Assembly: GCA_018268255.1 (NCBI GenBank) | Contig: JAFDWX010000003.1 | Coordinates: 359,116 to 423,115, forward strand | Direction: 5' to 3' | Length of the DNA stretch: 64,000 bases | From: Armatimonadota bacterium | GTDB lineage: Bacteria > Armatimonadota > Fimbriimonadia > Fimbriimonadales > Fimbriimonadaceae | Shown: positions 28,588 through 37,269 of the stretch, one piece after another | How positions within the stretch are numbered: the first letter of the stretch is position 1 | Layout: the number at the start of each line of letters is the position of its first letter | The notes under the pieces: model-generated | Database searches by the model: none | What the model saw: the letters and a program-made list of their open reading frames with translations, nothing else | Told to the model about the DNA's origin: nothing | Position numbers and translations under genes: made by a program

Positions 28588-29799
28588 CTAGGAATTTTCC
28601 GAAAGTCGCCTTTTAATCAGCAAAATCTCCGGTTCTTGAGTGGCCAAAGTCAAGGCAACTTTGTAATCCGCACGTGCCTTCTCCGGCTCGTTGGATCTAC
28701 TGAAGAGTTCTGCTCTGGCTGCGTATGCCCGATGGTAGGAGACCAGCATTCCTGTCTTGAGGAGTTGATCGATTTGGACGATCCCGGCTCCTGGTCCGTC
28801 TCGCATGGCGATGGCTACGGCGCGGTTCAGCAACGCCACGGGCGATGGCTCATATTGGACCAAAAGATCGTAGAGTCCGATGATTTCGGCCCAGTCCGTT
28901 TCCTCATAGGAGGGTGCTTCAGCATGAACCGTGGCAATAGCGGCCTGGATGGAGTAGGGACCGAAGTTGCCGGAACGGAGAGCCGCAGCAACGAGCGTGC
29001 TTGCCTCTGCGATCGCTGTTCGATCCCACTGAGATCGATCTTGATCTGCCAAAAGGATGATCTCTCCGGCGGCGGAGGTACGAGTGCGGCTCCGGGCTTG
29101 ATGCACGAGCATCAGGGCAAGCAACCCGAGAACGTCCGGATCGGGCTGCAGGTCGACAACTTGGCGACCCAAGTGCACGGCCAGGGTCATCAGTTCGGGG
29201 CGGATGACTTGTTTGCCTGAAGTTGGAGCATAGCCTTCGTTAAAAACCAGGTAGATCGTCTTCAGTACAGATTCCAACCGAGTGGGCAGTTCATCTCGGC
29301 TGGGAATCTCGAACGGGATAGAAGCTTCGCGGATCTTGCTCTTGGCTCGGACGATGCGTTGCGCAATGGTGGGCGTCGGGGTCAGATAGGCTGAGGCGAT
29401 TTCCTCGGTGGTGAGCTCGCAGACTTCCCGTAAGGTGAGTGCGACTTGGGAATCTGGGGAAATGGCCGGGTGGCAGCAGGTAAAAATCAGCCGTAGGATC
29501 TCGTCCCCGACTTCCTCGACTTCTGGCTCGAACTCCTCCTCGTGCTCCGAGAGCGGAATCAGCCGTTGCCTTCTTTTGAGAGTGGAAATGCCTTGGAATC
29601 GAGCCGTTTGAAAGAGCCAAGCCGCAGGGTTTTCGGGAACTCCCTGGATGGGCCACTGGACAGCTGCTGCACGCGTGGCATCCTGCAGTGCATCCTCGGC
29701 GATGTCAAAGTCGCCTAAGGCATGCACCAGCCGCGCAAAAATCCGTCTGGATTCATTGCGATAGGTGCGTTCCAGAACGCCTCTCGGCTCAGGTTTCAC
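28588..29799 (-). CDS. ECF42-type RNA polymerase sigma factor
   Basis: 403 residues. Region sigma-2 (RIFARLVHALGDFDIAEDAL...AWLFQTARFQGISTLKRRQR) and sigma-4 (LTLREVCELTTEEIASAYLT...QRIVRAKSKI) are followed by a ~220-residue helical C-terminal domain with the conserved LVFNEGYAPTSG start and TPR-like tail (ALLNRAVAIAMRDGPGAGIV). That long extension defines group ECF42, which has no classic anti-sigma factor and is regulated by its own C-terminal domain. The start is GTG, and the N-terminus overlaps the GNAT stop by 11 bp. The linked DGPF gene fits the group. Confidence 0.92.
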   Translation of the reverse strand: MKPEPRGVLERTYRNESRRIFARLVHALGDFDIAEDALQDATRAAAVQWPIQGVPENPAAWLFQTARFQGISTLKRRQRLIPLSEHEEEFEPEVEEVGDEILRLIFTCCHPAISPDSQVALTLREVCELTTEEIASAYLTPTPTIAQRIVRAKSKIREASIPFEIPSRDELPTRLESVLKTIYLVFNEGYAPTSGKQVIRPELMTLAVHLGRQVVDLQPDPDVLGLLALMLVHQARSRTRTSAAGEIILLADQDRSQWDRTAIAEASTLVAAALRSGNFGPYSIQAAIATVHAEAPSYEETDWAEIIGLYDLLVQYEPSPVALLNRAVAIAMRDGPGAGIVQIDQLLKTGMLVSYHRAYAARAELFSRSNEPEKARADYKVALTLATQEPEILLIKRRLSENS

Positions 29800-30289
29800 C
29801 GGCGCCAGTGTACTGCGAGGTCCGCCGCTCCCACCTCAAGACAAGACCGTCTTCGGGCTCGACCACCTCACCGATGAGCTCAAAACCGTTTTTGCGGAGC
29901 ACCGCTTGCGAGGCATGGCCGTCTGGCAGAGTGTGAGCCCGCACTGTTGTGACACCGTGGGCGAAGGCGTGCTCCACCATACGTTGACACAGAGCGGTTG
30001 CCGCCCCTTGGCCCCAACAGGATTCGTGGATGCCGTACCCAATCTCGACCCATCGGTCCCTCGGCGCATCCTTGTAGCCCCCGCTACCCACTACTTCACT
30101 GCCGAGAATGACCCAGAATCCGAGCCAATCGGGAAATGGCAGCATCTGCTGTGCCCACGGCCTCAGGAAGTCCTCGGGAAGCAAAGCGTCGGGTCTGCCC
30201 GTCAATCCGGCGTACTCGATCGCAGCCTCGCGGGACTCGCAATGCAGCCGCAGAACCTCAGGCGAAATCTGGAGAAATGTGAAGGTCAC
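29789..30289 (-). CDS. GNAT acetyltransferase (RimJ/RimL type)
   Basis: About 166 residues from a GTG at 30289; the open frame to 30370 runs through the tRNA fragment and is unlikely to be used. The GNAT core is visible: FWVILGSEVVGSGGYKDAP, VEIGYGIHESCWGQGAATAL (acetyl-CoA loop, Q/R-x-x-G-x-G/A) and ASQAVLRKNGFELIGEV. The substrate is unknown. It precedes and overlaps the sigma factor gene. It is the last chromosomal gene before the tRNA fragment. Confidence 0.8.
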   Translation of the reverse strand: MTFTFLQISPEVLRLHCESREAAIEYAGLTGRPDALLPEDFLRPWAQQMLPFPDWLGFWVILGSEVVGSGGYKDAPRDRWVEIGYGIHESCWGQGAATALCQRMVEHAFAHGVTTVRAHTLPDGHASQAVLRKNGFELIGEVVEPEDGLVLRWERRTSQYTGAGET

Positions 30290-30305
30290 AGCTACTAAAT
30301 ATGAA

Positions 30306-30355
30306 TGGTGGGCGGTATAGGATTTGAACCTACGACCCCTTCGGTGTGAACGAAG
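30306..30355 (-). other. 3' fragment of tRNA-Val(CAC); likely attachment-site scar
   Basis: On the minus strand the sequence runs from the anticodon stem CTTCG, loop TTCACAC (anticodon CAC), stem CGAAG, through a variable loop, T-arm (GTAGG TTCAAAT CCTAT) and acceptor 3' strand ACCGCCC-A to an encoded CCA. No matching 5' half (GGGCGGT, D-arm) exists upstream of it. Integrases that recombine in the 3' part of tRNA genes leave such fragments. The CCA end points left, so the element would lie to the right. Confidence 0.75.
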
Positions 30356-30837
30356 TTTCAGAACGTTCAACGGGCCATTTTACGTACCTAAGTCGTCTCA
30401 GGCTGTCTCTCAAAATCTCCCCTATTTGAGAGACTATTGAGAGACCAGTTGCGACCACTTCGGAAGTCCTATGGTGGCTGCCTCAGCACTGGCCAAATGA
30501 TACCAGCACCCGTTTACGTCGACGCGCCCATCCAAATTCTTTGGGCTCAACTTGGGCCCCAATACCAGTTCGACGAGCGCAATACTCAAGCTGCGGTGGC
30601 GACCGCACTTCATTCAGCGGGGGATGGGGGTATCACACACGGGGCGCGGTGATGTCTCACGGGTCGAGGGCAGTTCGATCGTAAGCGATGTTAGTGTAAT
30701 AAGGAGACTGGTCCTTCTCAAGTCACATGTGTCCGCTACCGAGATTGCCCAATCTATCGTCCCGTTGCTTGGAAGGTGAATCGACTTTGTCTAGCTCCAA
30801 CTGACAACGGAGTTTTTACATAAGTTCTACGTTCATG
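30356..30837. other. Region without a recognisable gene
   Basis: About 480 bp between the tRNA fragment and the cas promoter. Short open frames exist on both strands (for example 30437-30652 plus), but none has a convincing ribosome site or family resemblance. I see no integrase remnant. Short direct repeats of GAGAGAC occur at about 30426-30442. It may be decayed element end. Confidence 0.5.
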
Positions 30838-30865
30838 TTGACAAGACTTCACATGTTTGTATATT
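30838..30865 (+). promoter_or_regulatory. Strong sigma-70-type promoter of the cas operon
   Basis: A perfect -35 TTGACA (30838-30843) and -10 TATATT (30860-30865) are 16 bp apart. The predicted transcript start, near 30872, is only about 4 nt before the GTG at 30876, so the cas3 mRNA would be nearly leaderless. Confidence 0.7.
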
Positions 30866-30875
30866 CTCTGCAAGC

Positions 30876-33491
30876 GTGGGGGTAGTTCGACCGTATTTTG
30901 ATTTGTGGGCGAAGGCCGAGGTGAGCGGTTGCAGATGGCATTCACTCCCGTTTCATTTGCTGGACGTTGGAGCGGTTGCGGCAAGTTTGCTTGAGGTTCT
31001 GCCTAGGCCGTCTCTCAACTCAGTCGTGGAAGCATTCAAGTCTCCGGATGATGCGAGACGGGCCCTTGTATTCCTCGCGGCCGCTCATGATATAGGTAAG
31101 GCCAATCCCTATTTTCAGCGGAAACACGATGGAAGGCGAAGCGGAATGCCGGCAAAATGGGGATTACGCGCTTTCAACGATCAGAGAGACCCACTTCATG
31201 GCCACGCCACCATGGCATTTCTCTTTCGGTGGCTCGAAAAGCGCTGGTCATGGCCGCAACCCCTCCGATATCGAACCAGTAACGCGGTGGGAGGTCATCA
31301 TGGAGTGTTCTTTTGTAACACAGAGTTTCCCATCGCTGGCGGGAGCAAGATATGGGACGAGACCGCATCAGTGTTGCTGGATGATCTGTGGAATACGGTT
31401 TCGGAGATTAGCAAACCGCCAGAGCCGCCATTGGATCCGGATAAATTCATTTCATGGCTAGCGGGTTTTGTTTCAGTGGCAGACTGGCTGGGCTCGCACG
31501 ATTTAATGAATCTCTGGCGCAGCGAGCCAGAGGACCTCTCCTTGTACTGGCGCGATGCGCTGCTCAGAGCGAGTGAAGCACTTCCGAAACTTCAGTGGAC
31601 CCCAACCAAGGAGGGTGTCCGGATGGAAGTGCACGAACTCCTGCCCCAAGGTTGCCAACCTAATGCCCTGCAAAGTGTGGCCCACGATATCGCGAGAGTA
31701 GATTTCACTTTGACCATTATCGAGGCTCCGACCGGTGAGGGGAAAACTGAAGCTGCCTTTACCATGGCGGAAAGTATTCGCCACAAGGGTGGGGGTATCT
31801 ACTTTGCGCTCCCCACAATGGCAACGGCGAACGGCTTGTTTACTCGAGTTGAAAATTACCTACAGAAGGCGGTTGGCGATGAGGACGCTGTCGTTCGATT
31901 GCTCCACAGTGATGCATGGCTTTATCGGCAGGAACGTCGTAGGCTTGAGTCCGAATCTGATGAGGCGCTAGATCCGGGAATGGAGGACTGGTTCGATGGT
32001 TCCAAAAGGGGGTTGCTCGCACCATATGGCGTGGGCACAATTGACCAGATTCTGATGGGATCGCTTGTCGTTCGGCACGGCTTTGTCAGGCTCTTTGCCC
32101 TAGCAGGAAAGGTGGTCGTCATCGACGAGGTCCACGCCTACGATGCCTACATGTCTGAGCTTCTCGGCATCCTCCTTTCATGGCTGAGGATACTGAATTG
32201 TAAGGTCATTCTCCTCTCTGCAACCCTGCCGAGCGAAATGCGGCTCTCGCTTCTCGCCTCGTGGGGATGCGCCACTGAACCAATAGGTAGCTACCCGTCC
32301 ATAACCTGGGTTGATCGCAATGGGGATTCTGAAACGCGTGAGTTTGTGGCTGCCCCAGGCAAACCGCTCAAGATGGAACTTATCGAACAGGACATGGATT
32401 CCATAGCGCAACTTGGGGCTAGGAAGATTCTGTCGTTAGTAGAGGAATCGGGGGGCTGTGGAGCGCTGGTGCTTAACACCGTTCGAGACGCTCAGGAAGC
32501 CTATCTCTGGCTCAAGACGAACGCGCCTTGTGTGGACTTGACGCTGTTTCATGCTCGTTACCGCAAGAGCGATCGAAATCAAATCGAGAAAGAAGTTCTT
32601 CGCAAGTTTGGGAAAGGTCGCGAAGCGACACTTCCGAGCATTCTCGTGGCCACCCAAGTTGTGGAACAAAGTTTGGATTTGGATTTCGACCACATGGTTT
32701 CAGACCTAGCGCCGATTGACCTGCTGATCCAAAGGGCAGGCAGATTGCATCGACATTCTAGGTCAGCACAAGGAATGTATTTGGGGCCGCCCCACCCTGA
32801 TGAGCGTGGACCCAAAACACTCCACGTACTTGGCTCACCAAGGGCAACCGGGAGTGGGAATACGAGCAAATACAACGTGTACGTTGCGTCAGTCCTCTGT
32901 CGAACAGAACAGTATATTGCCGATCACTCGACGTTTATGGAACCAAAATCTTGCGCCGACGCAGTGGAGGCGGTCTACTCGAAAGGGCTGATTCATGAAC
33001 TCTCGGAGAAAACAACTGAGGCAATTCGTCGAGAAGTTGAGAAAACAGCCCAGCATCGCCAAAGGGCGGAACAGGTCGCAATACCACGTGCAGGCTCGGG
33101 CACTTGCTTAACGCGGTCCAGACTCATATTGGACGAGAGAGTTTTGGATGAGAATTCAGTGTTGACCCCACGAACTAGGCTCAACGAGCTTCCCTCAACC
33201 ACGGTTGTGGTTGTCCTTTCCAATGAAGCTCGGGATTTTGCTGCCCATCAACCAATTGACAAAGCCAAGTTGGCCCACGCGACAGTCCAGCTTTCTGGAC
33301 CACATCCACTCATCAACGCAGTTCGGCAATTACCTCCACCAGATTGTTGCTGCAATACCTGGCGAATGCGAAGGAAGTTCGAACACCTCCACGCATTGGT
33401 TCTGGACGAATGCAACGCCGTTCGCGTTGGTCGTTTTCAACTGACATACCAAACTGATCTCGGGTTACAATGGGAAAAAGTAAATGAGTAG
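30876..33491 (+). CDS. cas3: Cas3 HD-nuclease/helicase (type I-E)
   Basis: 871 residues. The HD nuclease has HSLPFH (about 22-27), AAHDIGK (His 71, Asp 72), GHATMAF and GGHHG. The SF2 helicase shows Walker A in APTGEGKTEAA (about 285), the DEVH box VIDEVHAYD (about 417), motif III LSATLPSEM, and motifs V-VI in VATQVVEQSLDLDFDHM and QRAGRLHRHS. Cas3 is recruited by Cascade after R-loop formation and degrades target DNA. The HD-helicase order matches I-E. The GTG start lacks a Shine-Dalgarno sequence, in line with a leaderless start. Its stop overlaps the cse1 ATG by 8 bp. Confidence 0.95.
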   Translation: MGVVRPYFDLWAKAEVSGCRWHSLPFHLLDVGAVAASLLEVLPRPSLNSVVEAFKSPDDARRALVFLAAAHDIGKANPYFQRKHDGRRSGMPAKWGLRAFNDQRDPLHGHATMAFLFRWLEKRWSWPQPLRYRTSNAVGGHHGVFFCNTEFPIAGGSKIWDETASVLLDDLWNTVSEISKPPEPPLDPDKFISWLAGFVSVADWLGSHDLMNLWRSEPEDLSLYWRDALLRASEALPKLQWTPTKEGVRMEVHELLPQGCQPNALQSVAHDIARVDFTLTIIEAPTGEGKTEAAFTMAESIRHKGGGIYFALPTMATANGLFTRVENYLQKAVGDEDAVVRLLHSDAWLYRQERRRLESESDEALDPGMEDWFDGSKRGLLAPYGVGTIDQILMGSLVVRHGFVRLFALAGKVVVIDEVHAYDAYMSELLGILLSWLRILNCKVILLSATLPSEMRLSLLASWGCATEPIGSYPSITWVDRNGDSETREFVAAPGKPLKMELIEQDMDSIAQLGARKILSLVEESGGCGALVLNTVRDAQEAYLWLKTNAPCVDLTLFHARYRKSDRNQIEKEVLRKFGKGREATLPSILVATQVVEQSLDLDFDHMVSDLAPIDLLIQRAGRLHRHSRSAQGMYLGPPHPDERGPKTLHVLGSPRATGSGNTSKYNVYVASVLCRTEQYIADHSTFMEPKSCADAVEAVYSKGLIHELSEKTTEAIRREVEKTAQHRQRAEQVAIPRAGSGTCLTRSRLILDERVLDENSVLTPRTRLNELPSTTVVVVLSNEARDFAAHQPIDKAKLAHATVQLSGPHPLINAVRQLPPPDCCCNTWRMRRKFEHLHALVLDECNAVRVGRFQLTYQTDLGLQWEKVNE

Positions 33492-34971
33492 TTTTTGCCT
33501 CAATACTGAGCCTTGGATTCCGGTCGAGCTCGTGAATGGGACCCATAAACTCGTTTCATTGAGAGAGTCCTTTCAGGGCGCAAAGAGCATCCGGAAGACT
33601 GTCGGGAATCCGCTGGAGGTTGCGGTTCTCCTTCGGCTTTTGCTTGCAATTGTTCAACGTGTCCACACTCCGAAAAGTGATGATGAGCTATGTGCGATCG
33701 ACTTGGACCACCTCATGGCCAACTGCCTTGGTTACGTCGACGAGCATCAGGACAAATTCGATCTCTACGACAAGAGTCGACCGTTTCTCCAGCATCCTAG
33801 TTTGGAAACCACCAACGGAACAGCGGCAAAGGTCATCTACGAAATGAACACTGGGAATAACCCGGTGTTCCTGGACCACTGCATCGACGCTCGACCAGTT
33901 GTGCTCTCGTCAGCACAAGCGGCTCGAGGGCTCCTCGTTCTTCATGCTTACGGAGGATCTGGGACAGGGAGTCTTAATCCCTTGAACCAAGGGAAGAAGG
34001 ACACAATGTATGCTGGACCGCTTTGCGCCCGTATGCCGGTCACGTTGGATGCGGGCCGGCTGGATTGGACGCTGTTGTTGAACCTCTGGAAGGACCGCGA
34101 TTCGGGCATCCCGGCATGGGAGCAAGGCCCACCAAAGCCAGCCAGTCTCACGCCTTTCACTGGAGTTTGCGACCTCTATACCCGTCAAACCCGCCTTGTA
34201 AAGCTCGATCCAAACGAAGACGGGAGTTTATGCGTTGGGGCCTCGGTGTTTATGGGCGAGGGGCTCCCCCCCGAAACCGATGGCTCAAGAGATCCCATGA
34301 TGGCCCAATACTACGCTAGCGACAAAAAGTGGAAGGTCACAAGGTTAGCCACAGACAGGGCTGTTTGGCGCAGTGCTCATGCGTTGCTTGCAAATCGCGA
34401 TGGCCAAAATAAGGATCGATATCAACGGATCAGAGCCATCGACAATGCTCTTTTCATGCACCAGTCGGCTGGCATCACTCCTCCGTTCGGCGTCGCCCTC
34501 CGAATTCTAGGAGTGTCCGCAAATGCCCAAGGTCCAGTAACAGAAATGTGGCGAGAAGAAGTCCTTCCATTCAGCTTCTCCGTTATCGAAAATTCCACCG
34601 CATTTTGGGAGCTCGAAACCCGAATTCAAGCGGCGGAGGATCAGGCAAACAAGCTTCGATATCAACTAAGAAAATTTGCGCGCAGCTACCTCGAAGAAAC
34701 GGTCGCCGAGCCAAAACCGGAGGATGTCGAGGCTCTCGTGAACAAAATTGCGCCTGGACTCCATACCTTCTGGCATCAAGTCGGTAGTCGAGGGGAGAGT
34801 CTCGCAATGGAGCCCTGCGATGCCGGAGAATGGCAATCTCTGCTAATAGAATCGTCGAGAAACAACTTTCGAGAAGCCGTCAATGCTCTTCCCGCAAGTG
34901 CCGCACGCTATCGAGCTGAATTCGCGACCAAATTTCAGCCTCACCCCAAAAAGGAAAAAGCCAAACCATGA
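33484..34971 (+). CDS. cse1: Cse1/Cas8e, large subunit of type I-E Cascade
   Basis: 495 residues, opening FCLNTEPWIPVELVNGTHKL as in CasA/Cse1. The mid-region LHAYGGSGTGSLNPLNQGKK and DLYTRQTRLVKLDPNEDGSL are conserved in the family. The C-terminal part is a helical bundle. Cse1 recognises the PAM and recruits Cas3. Overlaps on both sides (8 bp with cas3, 4 bp ATGA with cse2) show coupling. The length is typical for the family (about 500). Confidence 0.94.
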   Translation: MSSFCLNTEPWIPVELVNGTHKLVSLRESFQGAKSIRKTVGNPLEVAVLLRLLLAIVQRVHTPKSDDELCAIDLDHLMANCLGYVDEHQDKFDLYDKSRPFLQHPSLETTNGTAAKVIYEMNTGNNPVFLDHCIDARPVVLSSAQAARGLLVLHAYGGSGTGSLNPLNQGKKDTMYAGPLCARMPVTLDAGRLDWTLLLNLWKDRDSGIPAWEQGPPKPASLTPFTGVCDLYTRQTRLVKLDPNEDGSLCVGASVFMGEGLPPETDGSRDPMMAQYYASDKKWKVTRLATDRAVWRSAHALLANRDGQNKDRYQRIRAIDNALFMHQSAGITPPFGVALRILGVSANAQGPVTEMWREEVLPFSFSVIENSTAFWELETRIQAAEDQANKLRYQLRKFARSYLEETVAEPKPEDVEALVNKIAPGLHTFWHQVGSRGESLAMEPCDAGEWQSLLIESSRNNFREAVNALPASAARYRAEFATKFQPHPKKEKAKP

Positions 34972-35537
34972 GCACCTTCAAATCTCCGCTCGTTCAAACC
35001 ATTCAAGCCAGGATCGAAAAAAGAGACCGCCAGGCTTTAGCGGATCTACGTTCGGGCCTTGGGAAAGACCTGGGTGAGTCACCCCGCATGTTGCCCTATC
35101 TTGCTCGATTCCTTTCTGGTAAATCGCCATACGAAATAAGGGCAATCCACCTCACCGCATCACTGATGGCTTTCCACGCAGGGCACACCGAAGGGAATAT
35201 CAATCTTGCGTCTGGACTCCGAATGATTCAGGATCGCAGAGGTACCAGCGCTCCTGATGGCCCGCAACGTACAAGTGAGGAAGCTCGGCTGATGGCAATA
35301 ATGGAGGCCGATCCTGAGGACCTTCCGCACTACCTCGAGGCCGCCGTCAAATTGTGCGAAAGCGCTGGCGTGGACCTAAATTGGCACCTCTTTCAATCCG
35401 ACGCAATGGCTCTCTTGGATCCCAACAAGAGATTCCGGGAGCACGTGCTTAGGCGATGGGCCAGCGCTTTCTGGGCCCCGAAATCTGGGGACTCAGAAGC
35501 CACCGAAGAATCGACAATTTCTCAAGAGGACGAATGA
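34968..35537 (+). CDS. cse2: Cse2/Cas11e, small subunit of type I-E Cascade
   Basis: 189 residues, almost entirely helical, with LADLRSGLGKDLGESPRMLP and YLARFLSGKSPYEIRAIHLT typical of CasB/Cse2. It forms the Cascade belly as a dimer and stabilises the R-loop. The start ATG is inside ATGA with cse1, and the stop is shared with the cas7 start. Confidence 0.93.
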   Translation: MSTFKSPLVQTIQARIEKRDRQALADLRSGLGKDLGESPRMLPYLARFLSGKSPYEIRAIHLTASLMAFHAGHTEGNINLASGLRMIQDRRGTSAPDGPQRTSEEARLMAIMEADPEDLPHYLEAAVKLCESAGVDLNWHLFQSDAMALLDPNKRFREHVLRRWASAFWAPKSGDSEATEESTISQEDE

Positions 35538-36595
35538 TGAATACCAAAACCGTAGAACTCCACCTCATCCAGAGCTTTCCGCCATCCTGCATCAACCGCG
35601 ATGGCAACAACTCGCCCAAAGACTGCACCTTCGGCAATGTAAGAAGGGCAAGAATTTCAAGCCAGTGTCTCAAGAGGGCGATCCGCCAAGCGGACAGCTT
35701 TGCAGATATTGTCGGAGAAGAAATTGCCTCTCGGAGCAAGCTCATGCGCGACAAGAAGCTGGTCCCCTACCTTCTGGAAAAGGGACTGAACCAGGCAGAT
35801 GCCGAACAAGCTGCTGATGCCTTTAGAGTAGAACTGGCCAAAGACGACAAGAAGAAGGACCAGACCTCGGTTGGCCTGTACTTTGGTGATAGCGAGTTGT
35901 TTGCGCTTCTGGACGCCCATCGCACAGGCGACAAAAACTGGCGAAAAGCGCCTCGAGTATCTGCAGACGTGGCCCTGTTCGGCCGGATGCTGGCAGAAGC
36001 TCCTGAGATGGGAGTTGACGCGGCCGCGCAGGTGGCCCATGCCATATCCACCCATAAGCTGGCCCAAAATATGGACTACTGGACCGCAGCCGACGACCTG
36101 CGACACTCTAAGGAAGGGGAAGATACCGGCGCTTCGATGCTGGGCACTGCCGAGTTTAACGCGAGCGTTTTCTATCGGTACGCACTGGTATCGGTTTCAA
36201 TCCTCCAATACAATCTTAGAGATCAAGACTTGGTGGGCAGAACAATTGAGGCCTTTATGGTGGCTAGTTCCGAAGCGATGCCGACTGGCAAGATTACAGG
36301 TCACGCTCACGGTAACCCTCCGCTATTCGCTTTAGCGGTCGTTCGCCGCAAAGGTATGCCTCTGAATCTGTGCAACGCATTCCTCAAGCCGGCTGAACCG
36401 ACTCGCGACAAGGGCCTGGGCCAGGTGTCTAGTGAGTTGCTCGTTCAACATCTTCAAGAGGCAAGAAAGATGCTGGCTGTGGATGAGGCACAGTACTTTG
36501 CCAGTCAAGCCACGCCGATGGATTCCATGCCGTATGGGTTGGAATACGTTGGAGGCTATCGCGACTTGGTAAGTCGAGTCATGGCGGCCTTATGA
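35534..36595 (+). CDS. cas7: Cas7e/CasC, backbone subunit of type I-E Cascade
   Basis: 353 residues from the ATG at 35534 (ATGA overlap with the cse2 stop and a ribosome site AAGAGGA just upstream; the open frame begins earlier at 35456 and is spurious). MNTKTVELHLIQSFPPSCIN, RDGNNSPKDCTFGNVRRARI and SSQCLKRAIR are the Cas7e signature. Six copies wrap the crRNA. The C-terminus includes GKITGHAHGNPPLFALAVVR. Confidence 0.95.
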   Translation: MMNTKTVELHLIQSFPPSCINRDGNNSPKDCTFGNVRRARISSQCLKRAIRQADSFADIVGEEIASRSKLMRDKKLVPYLLEKGLNQADAEQAADAFRVELAKDDKKKDQTSVGLYFGDSELFALLDAHRTGDKNWRKAPRVSADVALFGRMLAEAPEMGVDAAAQVAHAISTHKLAQNMDYWTAADDLRHSKEGEDTGASMLGTAEFNASVFYRYALVSVSILQYNLRDQDLVGRTIEAFMVASSEAMPTGKITGHAHGNPPLFALAVVRRKGMPLNLCNAFLKPAEPTRDKGLGQVSSELLVQHLQEARKMLAVDEAQYFASQATPMDSMPYGLEYVGGYRDLVSRVMAAL

Positions 36596-37269
36596 GTGGG
36601 CAGGCTGTGTTGTTGCTCAGGCTCCAATCCCCTCTGCAAAGTTGGGGCTATCGATCGAGGTTTCGGGATAGAGATACAGGTACCGAACCAACCAAAAGCG
36701 GTGTCGTAGGTTTGCTGTGCTGCGCGCTGGGGCGAGATCGATCGGAGCCTCTCGATGATCTGGCTGGGCTTAAAATGGATGTTTGCATCCTCTCTGAGGG
36801 CCAACCGCTCGCAGAATTTCAAACCGCTGGCGGAGGGAGCTTTCGTGGCAGCGAGAAGTACTTTGCACCCACCAGTTCGGGGGCGACAAGCAAAAATCCC
36901 GTGGTAATGACCAAGCACTATTTGGCAGATGCAGAGTTTTTGGTCGCTCTTACAGGTCCAGAGAACCTCATCACGGAACTCAAAACGGCCCTTCACGATC
37001 CAGTTTGGCCGCTGGCACTTGGGCGCAAATCCTGCCCACCCGCCATGCCACTCGTGATCGAAACTCAAACAGACGATGCGGAATCGGCATTCTGCGAGTA
37101 CCTAGGACCACGGTCTGCAGAAGCAACTTGGTGCGTCTTCGAACTGGAAATGGGCGATTTCCAGGGCGAATCTCGCCAAGATGTCCCGATTGCTTGGCCC
37201 GATACATTCCATCGCGAATACGGCATTCGGTACGTAAGCCGCCGGCGGTTGTCGGGGGTCTCAGCATGA
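36592..37269 (+). CDS. cas5: Cas5e/CasD
   Basis: 225 residues. The RAMP-type start QAVLLLRLQSPLQSWGYRSR is diagnostic, followed by RDTGTEPTKSGVVGLLCCAL. Later LGRKSCPPAMPLVI and FHREYGIRYVSRRRL fit CasD. It binds the crRNA 5' handle. The start is in an ATGA overlap with cas7, and the end is in an ATGA overlap with cas6e. No HNH fusion is present, unlike recently described Cas5-HNH variants. Confidence 0.94.
   Translation: MSGQAVLLLRLQSPLQSWGYRSRFRDRDTGTEPTKSGVVGLLCCALGRDRSEPLDDLAGLKMDVCILSEGQPLAEFQTAGGGSFRGSEKYFAPTSSGATSKNPVVMTKHYLADAEFLVALTGPENLITELKTALHDPVWPLALGRKSCPPAMPLVIETQTDDAESAFCEYLGPRSAEATWCVFELEMGDFQGESRQDVPIAWPDTFHREYGIRYVSRRRLSGVSA

Noticed and set aside
30306..30420. A complete tRNA-Val gene
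   Set aside because: No 5' acceptor strand GGGCGGT or D-arm precedes the anticodon stem on the minus strand.
30356..30875. An integrase gene or remnant beside the tRNA fragment
   Set aside because: No recombinase-like motif could be found in any frame; the integrase would be expected at the other end.
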